A model generated the notes under the pieces. The model was given only the letters and a program-made list of their open reading frames with translations. It was not told where the DNA came from and did not search any database. Positions 32,401 through 39,798 of a stretch of DNA of 64,000 nucleotides are shown here, one piece after another; position 1 is the first letter of the stretch, and each line of letters starts with the position of its first letter. The DNA lies in the NCBI RefSeq assembly GCF_028369295.1, contig NZ_JAQMYP010000029.1, forward strand, positions 62,001 through 126,000, given 5' to 3'. The DNA comes from Streptomyces sp. HD (GTDB taxonomy: Bacteria; Actinomycetota; Actinomycetes; Streptomycetales; Streptomycetaceae). A program made the translations under genes and the position numbers.

Positions 32401-33195
32401 GACCTGGCGGCGAAGACGTCGGCCGGGGCGGTGATCACGATCGCCCTCGGCCCGGATGCCCGTACGCTCCACGTCACCCGCACACCGGCCGTCGGCGAGC
32501 TGGCCAACGAGACCTGGGACGTCGCCCGCCACCGCCGGACGGCCGTCCTCGCCGGCCTGTCCAGCAGTCACCTGGCCGTCCGTCCCGACGAGGGGCTCCT
32601 GGCCGGCGACAACCGCACGGCGACGCTGCCGGACGGCAAGGCCACCGGACGCGACCTGGTCCAGGGCGGCCAGATCGGCGCCCTCGCCTTCGCACCGGAC
32701 GGTTCGCGGCTCGCCGCGGGGGACCAGACGGGCCGGGTGGCGCTGTGGGACGGAGCGGTCCGGCAGCGGGAGGGGGCCCTGCCGAACGTCTTCCCCGCGC
32801 TCCTGGAGGGAACGACTGCTGGACAGGACAGCGGCCCCGACCCGATCAGCGGCGACACCTCCGAGGCCGTCAGCGCCCTCGCCATCAGCCCCGACGGCCG
32901 CACGCTCGCGGTGGGTGGCGAGGCGGGGAGCCTCCAGCTGTGGGACATCGCCACCCAGCAGCCGCTCGGCGGCCCGCTGACCACACCGGGTGAGTCGATC
33001 GACACGGTGGCGTTCGCCGCGGACAGCGCCACCGTGTACGCGGGCAGTGCGCACGTGCCTCTCCAGCGCTACACCATCGACCCGAACCGGGCGGTCGAAT
33101 CCGTGTGCGCGCGGGCGGGAGAGCGCGAGCTGACGCGGGCGCAGTGGCGGACGTACGTGCGTGACGTGCCGTACCGCAGGCTGTGCGGCGACTGA
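29425..33195 (+). CDS. XRE-nSTAND1-WD40 protein
   Basis: A 1256-residue protein from ATG 29425 (ACGGAGG upstream). Residues ~10-75 are an XRE-type helix-turn-helix (YRKMAETAGFSATTLSQAAAG). An nSTAND1 NTPase follows from ~105: FFGRDRL, Walker A GASGSGKSS (~142-150) and Walker B WVVVDQFEEVF (~198), with the C-terminal helical region VQLAHEALITSWPRL. A transmembrane-like helix (VLSAVLAVALVAGLSAW) sits at ~525-545. The remainder forms about eight degenerate WD40 blades ending in xxLWD (GVQLWDT, LAIWDVARG, VALWDGA, LQLWDIA). STAND proteins are signal-responsive switches, some of them in phage defence. Here it is flanked by toxins and shares their promoter word. Confidence 0.92.
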   Translation: MGRPERPLDPTAGPVPRLAHELRELRGTAGNPSYRKMAETAGFSATTLSQAAAGERLPSLAVVQGYVRACGGDPDEWEPRWKDADAEVAGEVREDDEDAAPPYRGLARFEPDDQGLFFGRDRLTEDLLQLVCGHRFAAVFGASGSGKSSLLRAGLIPRLQEEIAGQGRPAVLRVLTPGDRPAATYGHLLTPAADEPESWVVVDQFEEVFTLCRDRAERARFIDLLLAARDPGSRLRVLIAVRADFYPRCGEHRGLADTLCGAGLLVGPMTADELREAVVKPAQEVGHLVERELTARIVEEILDEPGGLPMLSHVLLETWRRRKGRVLSLAAYEAAGGVRGAIAASAEEAYGQLTEEQADAARRLLLRMVEPGQGTPDTRRPLTRAEREEWACPHAPVVVERLARARLLTVDEDAVQLAHEALITSWPRLRGWIEEDRERLRHHRRLTDAARVWLEHDRDPGALYRGTRLDRVAELFPDPEHDYSLTAPEREFLTAALAARETERRAVVRSTRRARAAVGVLSAVLAVALVAGLSAWTQSRDNERRRIDDAARRIAAVADGLRTTDPRTAQLLGVAAWRVSELPETRRALLGALGQQELDTFSDRAPGDGPFRRLTDSGRTLLSVAGRTWRTWDVARHRRIAEGRLPEAGTAVGASPDGRLLAIQEHGRDGGVQLWDTAAGRWLGDRLPASSFVDFGEGTYGVGTLSDDRAGVHSAADGKLLFETELDSTVPSAVGRLFAFCSLGGGAPQVRDLTARRIVHGRWERSGDVCGQERSQLVLGGGRLAAVTPSGVLVWDVRSGESLDQLLDTGVKYAAFSHDGNFLAIVDGEEIRVWRLGADAPVFRHSLNNQHLYGAPAWDPTRPVLRYLEAGTVHTLDVTAAVTPAWQEEPADKVLISPDGRTLATARRTGGTYRFELRDTRDGRLLRTLPPTPLPVSRDPSRPVIPQDTLPLLAFSPDSKALAYSVSAPGYEASPQRLAIWDVARGRVRTTLDLAAKTSAGAVITIALGPDARTLHVTRTPAVGELANETWDVARHRRTAVLAGLSSSHLAVRPDEGLLAGDNRTATLPDGKATGRDLVQGGQIGALAFAPDGSRLAAGDQTGRVALWDGAVRQREGALPNVFPALLEGTTAGQDSGPDPISGDTSEAVSALAISPDGRTLAVGGEAGSLQLWDIATQQPLGGPLTTPGESIDTVAFAADSATVYAGSAHVPLQRYTIDPNRAVESVCARAGERELTRAQWRTYVRDVPYRRLCGD

Positions 33196-33206
33196 CTGGC
33201 CGGGCG

Positions 33207-33262
33207 TTGATTCGCCTGGTGAGAGCCGATTGATTGACCTGATGGAGAGGCTGGCCGATCAA
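33207..33262. promoter_or_regulatory. TTGATTG/CGATCAA sites upstream of aerolysin-like gene
   Basis: TTGATTC (33207-33213), GATTGATTGA (33228-33237) and CGATCAA (33256-33262). The last two form an inverted pair with 26-base centre spacing, ~115-170 bases before the start of the secreted protein gene. Confidence 0.5.
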
Positions 33263-33376
33263 CTCCCGCCCCCTCGACGATCGACCTGTCGCTGCCCCGG
33301 TTCCGAACTCCTCCTCGGCCGGGGCAGCGGCCAGGCCCGACGAACGGGTCGAGGCATCCGACAGGAGAACCCCCAC

Positions 33377-34036
33377 ATGAAGATCCTGAAGAACGGCCGT
33401 CGCCGGACGGCGATGCTGACGTCGGCGCTCGCCCTCGTGCTGATCCCCTTCTCCGCAGGCACGGCCAGCGCCAACACCACCCCCGGCTGGGGCGACGATA
33501 TGCCCGACGTGCTCTGGGACTGCAACAACGGCAACGCCGATTCGTGCCAGTACCACGAGCAGAGCGCGGAGACCGAACTCGGCAAGCGGCGTCAGGTCTC
33601 CAACACGATCAGCAACTGCGCCAGCAACCGGGACCTGACCCTCACCCGTACCGACACCAACACCACGAGCACCGAGTACGCCTTCCAGCAGGAGACGTCC
33701 GTGGAGGTGTCCTCCGGCTTCAGCGACACGTTCGAGGCCGGGATGAAGGCCAGCGACACGCAGACCGAGACCTGGAAGGTGGGTAGTGCCCACACCGCGA
33801 CCGAGACCCACACCACGACCATCCCGGCCGGCCAGCGGGGCGCCTGGTGGTTCGCGCCGTACATCCGACACTCCCAGGGCTACCTGGAGGTCCACTACGG
33901 CGAGCGCAAGCACGGCCACTACATCTGGTACTACCCCGGCAACGGCGGCCTTCCGGGCATCGACATCAAAACCCCGGTCTTCCTCCCGACCGGCGAGCTG
34001 AAGGGCAACTTCTACTGGGCGACCTGGAACTGCTGA
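33377..34036 (+). CDS. Secreted aerolysin/ETX-MTX2-like protein (putative beta-pore former)
   Basis: A 219-residue protein with a clear Sec signal peptide (MKILKNGRRRTAMLTSALAL, cleavage near TASA). The mature part alternates Ser/Thr-rich strands: TLTRTDTNTTSTEYAFQQ, SVEVSSGFSDTFEAGMKASD, ETWKVGSAHTATETHTTTIP, then a Trp/Tyr-rich lobe (GAWWFAPYIRHSQGYLEVHY). This Ser/Thr-patterned two-sheet arrangement, with a VEVSSGF-type strand before an amphipathic hairpin, is that of aerolysin-fold toxins. The assignment is by pattern, not by a diagnostic motif; an unrelated secreted protein is possible. It is downstream of the XRE-STAND gene and has paired TTGATTG-type sites. Confidence 0.7.
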   Translation: MKILKNGRRRTAMLTSALALVLIPFSAGTASANTTPGWGDDMPDVLWDCNNGNADSCQYHEQSAETELGKRRQVSNTISNCASNRDLTLTRTDTNTTSTEYAFQQETSVEVSSGFSDTFEAGMKASDTQTETWKVGSAHTATETHTTTIPAGQRGAWWFAPYIRHSQGYLEVHYGERKHGHYIWYYPGNGGLPGIDIKTPVFLPTGELKGNFYWATWNC

Positions 34037-34143
34037 CTTAGGGGAAACGTAACAGCACACTCGTTCGGGTGATCGGTTCCGGATTCCTTGTGCGGGCCTC
34101 CCGTCTACCCTGGGAGCGTCGCGTCGAGCGAAGGAGGTCTGTC

Positions 34144-34800
34144 ATGGCGGTGGCGGAACCGATCATCATGCCGGGGTACCAGGGCGAGGCCATTCATGGG
34201 CCGTACGACGACCCCGACGGCGACAGTGACGCGGACAACGCCGTGCCCGACTATGAGGGCGCGAGCGTGGAGCAGGTCTTCGAGCTCTTCAGTGCGGCGG
34301 CCCCCCGGGGTTGGCGCGTGGAGTTGATCGAAGGAGAGATCTGCGTGACGCAACCGGCCAACGGGGAGCACGAGGAGCTCGTGTCGGAGCTCACTGATCA
34401 GGTCGCCCAGCGGCGCCACGATCGGTCCTTGCGTAACTACACGGGCATCGGCCTCAACCTCCCCGGCCCCTCCGAAACCGGTCACGTCGAGCCGGACCTG
34501 GTGATCGCCCCGAGGGGCACCTTCGATGACCAGGAGGTGTGGCACGACCCGTCCGGCGTCCTCCTCGTCGCCGAGGTCACCTCAAAGAGCACCGCCGACC
34601 GCGACCGCCACAAGAAGATCCACGGCTACGCCCGCGCCGACATCCCCGTCTACCTGCTGATCGACCGGGAGAAGGCGGAGATCACCGTCTACTCCGACCC
34701 GTCCGGCGACGACTACGCCAAGAGCGCCAAGTACAAGCTGGGCCTCACCGTGCCGTTGCCCGACCCGCTCGGGTTCGAGCTGGACACCGCGGAGTTCTGA
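34144..34800 (+). CDS. Uma2 family PD-(D/E)XK-like protein
   Basis: A 218-residue protein from ATG 34144 (GGAGG upstream). It belongs to the Uma2/DUF820 family: PRGWRVELIEGEICVTQPAN, HVEPDLVIAPRG, LLVAEVTSKSTADRDR and KKIHGYARADIPVYLLIDRE give the E...D...E-V-x-S-K spacing of a PD-(D/E)XK fold. Multi-copy in Streptomyces; biological function unknown. Its 3' end overlaps a small convergent gene. Confidence 0.9.
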   Translation: MAVAEPIIMPGYQGEAIHGPYDDPDGDSDADNAVPDYEGASVEQVFELFSAAAPRGWRVELIEGEICVTQPANGEHEELVSELTDQVAQRRHDRSLRNYTGIGLNLPGPSETGHVEPDLVIAPRGTFDDQEVWHDPSGVLLVAEVTSKSTADRDRHKKIHGYARADIPVYLLIDREKAEITVYSDPSGDDYAKSAKYKLGLTVPLPDPLGFELDTAEF

Positions 34801-34940
34801 GCCCGCTCCGCGTCCCGGGCATGAAGGGCCGCCGCCCGCGCCGGGCCCGCGTTCGCCGCCAGAATCAGCGTCGCCACGGCGATCACCGCGGCGGCGAAGC
34901 CCCTGGTGTAGCGCTCGGTGGTGCTGGTGCGTTCCTGCAC
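34713..34940 (-). CDS. Small membrane/secreted protein
   Basis: A 75-residue frame starting MQERTSTTERYTRG with one hydrophobic helix (FAAAVIAVATLILAANAG) and a charged end. The first 50 residues have good codon bias, while the last ~28 codons overlap the Uma2 gene and look accidental, so the stop may have been read through from an earlier one. It is divergent from the HTH-TPR regulator across a perfect 9-base inverted repeat. Confidence 0.5.
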   Translation of the reverse strand: MQERTSTTERYTRGFAAAVIAVATLILAANAGPARAAALHARDAERAQNSAVSSSNPSGSGNGTVRPSLYLALLA

Positions 34941-34959
34941 GGAGACCTCGCAACAGCCA

Positions 34960-34993
34960 TAGGTTAAACACGCTTAATCCTCGGTTTAACCTA
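34960..34993. promoter_or_regulatory. TAGGTTAAA inverted-repeat operator
   Basis: TAGGTTAAA (34960-34968) and TTTAACCTA (34985-34993) are perfect inverted arms, in an unusually AT-rich patch between the small gene (34940) and the HTH-TPR regulator (35048). Likely bound by that regulator. Confidence 0.65.
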
Positions 34994-35047
34994 GAGTCGG
35001 CCGACTCGAACGGCAAGAGGCACAGGGCGAGTTGGGGGCGTTGAGCG

Positions 35048-36397
35048 ATGTCGGACCGTGACGACCCGGGAACCATCGGGCGCAGAGTGCAACAGCTGCG
35101 GGCCGATCGCGGGCTGACACAGAGGCAGTTGGCGGAGCCCGCCTACACCCCCGCGTACATCTCCACCCTGGAGGCGGGCCGCGTCCGCGCCTCCGACGAC
35201 GCGCTGCGGCACATCGCCGAGCGGCTCGGCGTCGCCTTCGAGGAGCTGGTCACCGGGCGGCCCGCGCATCTCGTCACGGACCTGCGACTGCGACTGACCG
35301 GCGCCCAGCGCGCCCTCGCCACCGGCGACACCGAGGCGGCGGCCGAACAGTACGCCGTGCTGCTCGCGGAGGCGGAGGCGAACGGGTTCGCCGAGGAGCG
35401 GGCGGTCGCGCTGCTCGGGCTCGGCGAATGCGCCGTCGAGGTCGGTGAACTCGCCTACGCCCAGGGGCACTTCGAGCGTGCCGAGCAGATCCTCGCCGAG
35501 GTCGACGCCCCGCTGCCCGCCCGCGTCCCCGCACTGCGCGGACGCGCCGTGTCCCATTACCTCGCCGGTGAACTCCGCTACGCCGTCTACCTGTTGGAGT
35601 CCACCCTCGACGAGCTCAACCGCGGCGGACTGCACGACCCCGACGCCCTGCTGCTGCTCTACGCCAGCGTCATCGGCCCCTACATGGACATGGGCGCCCA
35701 CGCCCGCGCCGCCCAGGCCGCCGAGTACGCCCTCGCCCTCGCCCCCAAGGCCGCCGACCCGGCGCTGGTCGCCCGGATGCACCGCTCCGTCGCCCGCACC
35801 CTGCTCGCCGAGGGGCGGGTCGCCGAGGCCGACGCCTCCCTCGCCAAGGCCGCCGAGCTGTACCGGCAGCTCCAGATCCGTACCGAACTCGCCAACTGCC
35901 ACTGGATGCGCGGCTACGTCTACGCCCAGCAGGGCGACCTGGAGCGCGCCGAGGCCGAACTGCGCGAGGCCCAGATCATGCTCACCGCCCGGCGCGCCGC
36001 CCTCTACACCAGCCAGGTCGCCGTCGAACTCGCCGACGTACTGCACCGGCGGGGCAAGTCAGACGAGGCCGCCGCCCTCCTCCACGAGGTGCTCAGCGAT
36101 CTCAGCCCCGAACGCGGCGCCCTGCACTCCGCCGCCGCCCACCGCCTCCTCGGCATCATCGCCGAGGACGCCCACGACACCGAGACCGCCGAGGAGCACT
36201 ACGTCCGCGCCCTCAGCCTGCTGGAACGCGCGGGCGCGGCCGGCGACCTGGCCGACCTGTGCCGACTGTTGGGCGACCTGCTCCGCCGCACCGGCCGGGT
36301 GGAGGCGGCGCTCGACGCGTACCGCACGGGCCTCGGCCACCGCACGGCCCCCGGCACCACCACCCTGGGGCCCGCCCCCGCACAACCTCCTCTGTAA
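35048..36397 (+). CDS. Helix-turn-helix regulator with TPR repeats
   Basis: A 449-residue protein. Residues ~9-68 are an XRE helix-turn-helix (GRRVQQLRADRGLTQRQLAE, AYISTLEAGRVRASDDALRH), the rest ~7 tetratricopeptide repeats (for example AALLHEVLSDLSPERGALHS, DLADLCRLLGDLLRRTGRVE). This is the arrangement of peptide- or ligand-responsive TPR regulators. Its own promoter contains a perfect inverted repeat, so autoregulation is likely. The small divergent gene may be its target. Confidence 0.9.
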   Translation: MSDRDDPGTIGRRVQQLRADRGLTQRQLAEPAYTPAYISTLEAGRVRASDDALRHIAERLGVAFEELVTGRPAHLVTDLRLRLTGAQRALATGDTEAAAEQYAVLLAEAEANGFAEERAVALLGLGECAVEVGELAYAQGHFERAEQILAEVDAPLPARVPALRGRAVSHYLAGELRYAVYLLESTLDELNRGGLHDPDALLLLYASVIGPYMDMGAHARAAQAAEYALALAPKAADPALVARMHRSVARTLLAEGRVAEADASLAKAAELYRQLQIRTELANCHWMRGYVYAQQGDLERAEAELREAQIMLTARRAALYTSQVAVELADVLHRRGKSDEAAALLHEVLSDLSPERGALHSAAAHRLLGIIAEDAHDTETAEEHYVRALSLLERAGAAGDLADLCRLLGDLLRRTGRVEAALDAYRTGLGHRTAPGTTTLGPAPAQPPL

Positions 36398-36449
36398 AAC
36401 CCCTCGGCCCCCTGAAGCCTCACCACCCCGCCCGCCTGCCACGCCTTGA

Positions 36450-36492
36450 AGGGGCGCGGGCAACTGCGCGGTCAGCCCCCACTGCCCCGCAG
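36450..36492 (-). repeat. Dispersed intergenic repeat, copy B
   Basis: AGGGGCGCGGGCAACTGCGC, then GGTCAGC...CCCCGCAG; same family as 13771-13813, inverted. It lies after the HTH-TPR gene. Confidence 0.7.
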
Positions 36493-36632
36493 ACGACCGA
36501 CGGCCCGCCCCGGCATCCACCACCGCCGGCCACGCCACATCCCACAGCCGGCACCACGGGGAACCCCAGCCCGTCCACAGCCCTCACCGGTTAGCCTTCG
36601 CGGAGTTGTTCGAACAGGTGGGGGCAGGCACG

Positions 36633-37637
36633 GTGGAGAACCAGCGGACCGTGGTGGACGGGCTACGGCTCGTCGTACGCACGCTCGTGTACGCCGTGCT
36701 CGGCGGCACCGCGCTCATCGCCATCGTCACGGTCGTCTCGGTCCTCGGCCCCGCGCTCGCGCTCGACCTCTACACCCCGCCCGTCGCCGCCTGGTGGACC
36801 GTCTTCACGGCCATCGCGGTACAGGGCGTGCCCTTCCTGCTGCTCGGCACGGTCGTCTCGGCGGCGATCGGCGCCTTCGTGCCGGAGCGGGTGTTCAGCC
36901 GACTGCTGCCGCGCAATCAGGCCCTCGCGGTGCCCGTCGCGGGAGCGGCCGGTGTCGTCCTGCCGGGCTGCGAGTGCGCGTCCGTGCCGGTGGCCGGGAG
37001 CCTGATGCGACGCGGGGTGGCCCCGGCCGCCGCCCTCGCCTTCCTCCTCTCCGCGCCCGCCATCAACCCGGTCGTGCTCGTCGCCACCTCCGTCGCCTTT
37101 CCCGGGCAGCCGGAGATGGTGCTCGGGCGGCTGGTCGCCTCCCTGGCGACGGCGATCGTGATGGGCTGGCTGTGGGCGCGGTTCGGCCGCGAGGAGTGGC
37201 TGCGTCCGCCCAAACGGCACGCCGAGCCCGGCGTCAGGGGGCTGCGCGCCTTCGCCGCCGGACTCCAGCACGACTTTCTGCACGCGGGCGGCTTCCTCGT
37301 CCTGGGCGCGGCGGCCGCGGCGACGTTCAACATCGCGGTGCCGCGCTCGGTACTGGACCTCTTCACCGGGTCGGTGTGGGTGTCGGTGCTGCTTCTCGCG
37401 CTGCTCGCGGTCGTGCTGTGCGTGTGCAGCGAGGCCGACGCGTTCGTCGCCGCCTCGCTGAGCGGCTTCTCGCCGACCGCGCGGCTCGCGTTCATGGTGG
37501 TCGGCCCGATGGTGGACCTGAAGCTGATCGCCCTCCAGGCGGGGACCTTCGGGCGGGCCTTCGCGGTGCGGTTCTCGGCGGCGACGTGGGTGGTGGCCGT
37601 GGTGAGCAGCGTGCTGGTGGGGTGGTGGCTGCTGTGA
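36633..37637 (+). CDS. Permease (DUF318/PF03773 type)
   Basis: About 334 residues from GTG 36633 (alternatively TTG 36606). Eight or so transmembrane helices. The family signatures are GVVLPGCECASVPVAGSLMRRG in the first half and LCVCSEADAFVAASL in the second, each with cysteines. Relatives include YcgR/ArsP-like permeases thought to move metal or metalloid ligands. It overlaps the next gene by 4 bases (GTGA), and in B. subtilis the same pair is ycgR-ycgQ. No Zur-type box was seen upstream. Confidence 0.9.
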   Translation: MENQRTVVDGLRLVVRTLVYAVLGGTALIAIVTVVSVLGPALALDLYTPPVAAWWTVFTAIAVQGVPFLLLGTVVSAAIGAFVPERVFSRLLPRNQALAVPVAGAAGVVLPGCECASVPVAGSLMRRGVAPAAALAFLLSAPAINPVVLVATSVAFPGQPEMVLGRLVASLATAIVMGWLWARFGREEWLRPPKRHAEPGVRGLRAFAAGLQHDFLHAGGFLVLGAAAAATFNIAVPRSVLDLFTGSVWVSVLLLALLAVVLCVCSEADAFVAASLSGFSPTARLAFMVVGPMVDLKLIALQAGTFGRAFAVRFSAATWVVAVVSSVLVGWWLL

Positions 37638-38452
37638 GACGGTACGGGCCGGCGGTGCTGCTGCTCCTCACGGGGGCGGCGATCCTGCGGATCTCGCTGT
37701 TCAGCGAGCTGTATCTGCGGTACGTGCAGGCGGGACTACGGCCATACCTGGTCGTGTCCGGCTTTCTGCTGGTGCTGCTGGCGGTGGCCGCGGCGCTTGT
37801 CGGGCGACCGGAACAGGAACCGCACGCCGAGCAGGGCCAGCACGCAGAGCAGGTAGAGCACGGCGAGCACGCCGGCCGCGATCAGCAACGCGAGCACGGC
37901 GAGCACGACGAGTCCGGCGACGATTCCCACGCCCACGATCAGCACGGCGGCCACCATAGCCCCCGCGTCGCCTGGCTCCTCACCCTCCCCGCCCTCGCCC
38001 TCCTCCTCTTCCCGCCGCCCGCCCTCGGCTCCTACAGCGCCGAGCGTGAGGCGGCGCAGCGGGCGGCCCAGGGCGTCGGGCGCTTTCCGGCGCTGCCTGC
38101 CGGGAACCCGGTCGAGCTGACGCTCGCCGAGTTCGGCTCGCGGGCGATCTACGACAGCGGACGGTCGCTGGCGGGCCGCACGGTGCGGCTGACCGGGTTC
38201 GTCACGCGCGACGCCGACGGCACCTGGTACGTCACCCGTCTCCTCGTCGCCTGCTGCGCCGCCGACGCCACCACCGGCAAGGTCGAGATCCGGGGCGCGG
38301 ACGCGCCGCCCGCCGACACCTGGGTCACCGTCACCGGCACCTGGCATCCCGAGGGCGCGCTCGGGACGGACGGGGCCTGGCCGCCCGTCATGGACGCCGG
38401 GTCGGTGCGGCGGGTCGCGCAGCCGGCGAACCCGTACGAGGCGCTCCGCTAG
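37634..38452 (+). CDS. TIGR03943 family permease partner, His-rich
   Basis: A 272-residue protein from GTG 37634, translationally coupled to the permease. It has two N-terminal helices (~8-28, 37-58), a His/Glu/Asp-rich loop of ~45 residues (HAEQGQHAEQVEHGEHAG and HAHDQHGGHH), a third helix, then the conserved extracytoplasmic domain (VRLTGFVTRDADGTWYVTRL, LVACCAADA). This is the YcgQ-type subunit. The histidine-rich loop suggests metal binding, by inference zinc or a similar cation. Confidence 0.9.
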   Translation: MRRYGPAVLLLLTGAAILRISLFSELYLRYVQAGLRPYLVVSGFLLVLLAVAAALVGRPEQEPHAEQGQHAEQVEHGEHAGRDQQREHGEHDESGDDSHAHDQHGGHHSPRVAWLLTLPALALLLFPPPALGSYSAEREAAQRAAQGVGRFPALPAGNPVELTLAEFGSRAIYDSGRSLAGRTVRLTGFVTRDADGTWYVTRLLVACCAADATTGKVEIRGADAPPADTWVTVTGTWHPEGALGTDGAWPPVMDAGSVRRVAQPANPYEALR

Positions 38453-38494
38453 CAGTGGCCTGACCACCGGGGTGCCGCGAGGTGCCGTCGGTCG

Positions 38495-38568
38495 GCTGCG
38501 GCACCGTCGTGGCTGGTCGCGCATCTGCGGCACGGTCGTGGCTGGTCGCGCGGTTCCCCGCGCCCCTT
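38495..38568 (+). repeat. Dispersed intergenic repeat, copy C (partly duplicated)
   Basis: CTGCGGCACCGTCGTGGCTG, then GTCGCGC at 38495-38523, is repeated at 38524-38568, where it continues into GGTTCCCCGCGCCCC. A tandem partial duplication of the family at 13771-13813. Confidence 0.75.
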
Positions 38569-38685
38569 GGGGGTGCGGCGGTCCCGGGGTTTTGGGGCGC
38601 GGGCTACGGGTAGTCGGGCATCGTCCGGGGCGAGCGGTCAGGGGCCCTGGAGCCAGCAGGCCGCGCTCGAACCGAGGAGGCTGCC

Positions 38686-39465
38686 GTGCGGCCCAGAGAC
38701 GAGCAGCGTGGTGACCGGGGACCGGAGCGCGGCGGTGCCGCGGACGCGAGTACCGACGGGGTACGCGTCGCGGGTCCCGGAGACGTACCGGGGCAGTTGT
38801 GCGACGTCGCCGTGGAGTTGCTGCCGGTGAGCGGCGCGAGCGTGTCACTGCACAGTGACGGTCTGCCCGTGCAGTTGGGGGCGAGCAGTGCGCAGGCCGC
38901 GTATGTGACGGAGATTCAGGCCACTCTGGGTGACGGTCCCTGCCAGTCGGCGGCGGAGAGCGGTACGCCCGTGCTCGCCCGCGATCTGACGGCCGGGCGG
39001 GACGTGCTGCGCTGGCCGGTCTTCGCCCAGCAGGCCACGGCCGCCGGGGTGCAGGCGGTGTACTCGCTGCCGCTCGGCAACGACACGGTGTGCGTGGGCA
39101 CCCTCGACCTCTACCGCGACACCCCCGGCGACCTCACCGACCGGGACCTGCGGACGGCGCGGCTGGTGGCCGGGATGATGACCGTGGCGCTGATGGCGCT
39201 GCCGCGCGAGGAGGAGGCGGGCCGGCCCGGGGACGAGCAGTGGCTGAGCGGCCTCGCCACCGACCACGACGTGGTCTACCAGGCCACCGGCATGATCATG
39301 GCCCAACTGGCCGTCGGCACGGCCGAGGCACTGGCCCGCCTGCGCGCCCACGCGTTCGCCCGCGGCCGTACGGCACTGGACGTGGCACGGGACGTGGTGG
39401 CACACCGGCTGCGGTTCGACGGGGACCGCGAGGGGGACTTCGACGGGGGCCGCGATGGTGACTAG
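38686..39465 (+). CDS. GAF and ANTAR domain protein
   Basis: A 259-residue protein from GTG 38686 with GAGGAGG upstream. GAF domain ~35-165 (ELLPVSGASVSLHSDGLPVQ, EIQATLGDGPCQSAAESGTP, GVQAVYSLPLG). ANTAR RNA-binding domain ~195-245 (DVVYQATGMIMAQLAVGTAE, RLRAHAFARGRTALDVARDV). ANTAR proteins act as antiterminators at paired hexaloop stem-loops. The C-terminus ends in a short DGD-rich tail. Likely cytoplasmic sensor-regulator, target unknown. Confidence 0.93.
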   Translation: MRPRDEQRGDRGPERGGAADASTDGVRVAGPGDVPGQLCDVAVELLPVSGASVSLHSDGLPVQLGASSAQAAYVTEIQATLGDGPCQSAAESGTPVLARDLTAGRDVLRWPVFAQQATAAGVQAVYSLPLGNDTVCVGTLDLYRDTPGDLTDRDLRTARLVAGMMTVALMALPREEEAGRPGDEQWLSGLATDHDVVYQATGMIMAQLAVGTAEALARLRAHAFARGRTALDVARDVVAHRLRFDGDREGDFDGGRDGD

Positions 39466-39522
39466 GGCGCCGGACCAGGCCGCCGGACCAGGCCGTACGG
39501 AGCGCGCCTAGGATCGTCAACC

Positions 39523-39798
39523 ATGGAAATAGTGGGTCTCTTCTTCTTCGTGGTCGGCATGACGGCGGTCTGGAGCATCCAGAGCCGGATTTCGCAGGCC
39601 GACCGTCGAGTTGCCCGGGTCGAGCGCAAACTCGACTCGATTCTCGACCACTTGGGGCTGCGTGAGGAGGAGCCGCGGATGGACGAGGTCGTGGCGCTCG
39701 TGCGGCAGGGCAAGCAGATCCCGGCGATCAAGCTCTACCGGGAGATCACCGGCGCGGGCCTGAAGGAGGCCAAGGAGGCGGTCGACCGCCTCGGTTAG
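39523..39798 (+). CDS. Membrane-anchored protein with ribosomal bL12 C-terminal-like domain
   Basis: A 91-residue protein. An N-terminal helix (IVGLFFFVVGMTAVWSI) and a short coiled coil (ADRRVARVERKLDSILDHL) precede a domain that matches the C-terminal half of bL12 (EVVALVRQGKQIPAIKLYRE, ITGAGLKEAKEAVDRL). In bL12 this domain binds translation GTPases. Streptomyces carry several such non-ribosomal proteins of unknown role. It converges with a lipoprotein gene, overlapping by 4 bases. Confidence 0.9.
   Translation: MEIVGLFFFVVGMTAVWSIQSRISQADRRVARVERKLDSILDHLGLREEEPRMDEVVALVRQGKQIPAIKLYREITGAGLKEAKEAVDRLG

Noticed and set aside
29569..33054. An 1161-codon minus-strand frame
   Set aside because: Shadow of the XRE-nSTAND1-WD40 gene; no domain and compositional nonsense.
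24758..34036. Prophage or secretion-system (eCIS/T6SS) effector cluster
   Set aside because: No structural phage, contractile or ESX genes; the toxins carry ordinary Sec signal peptides.
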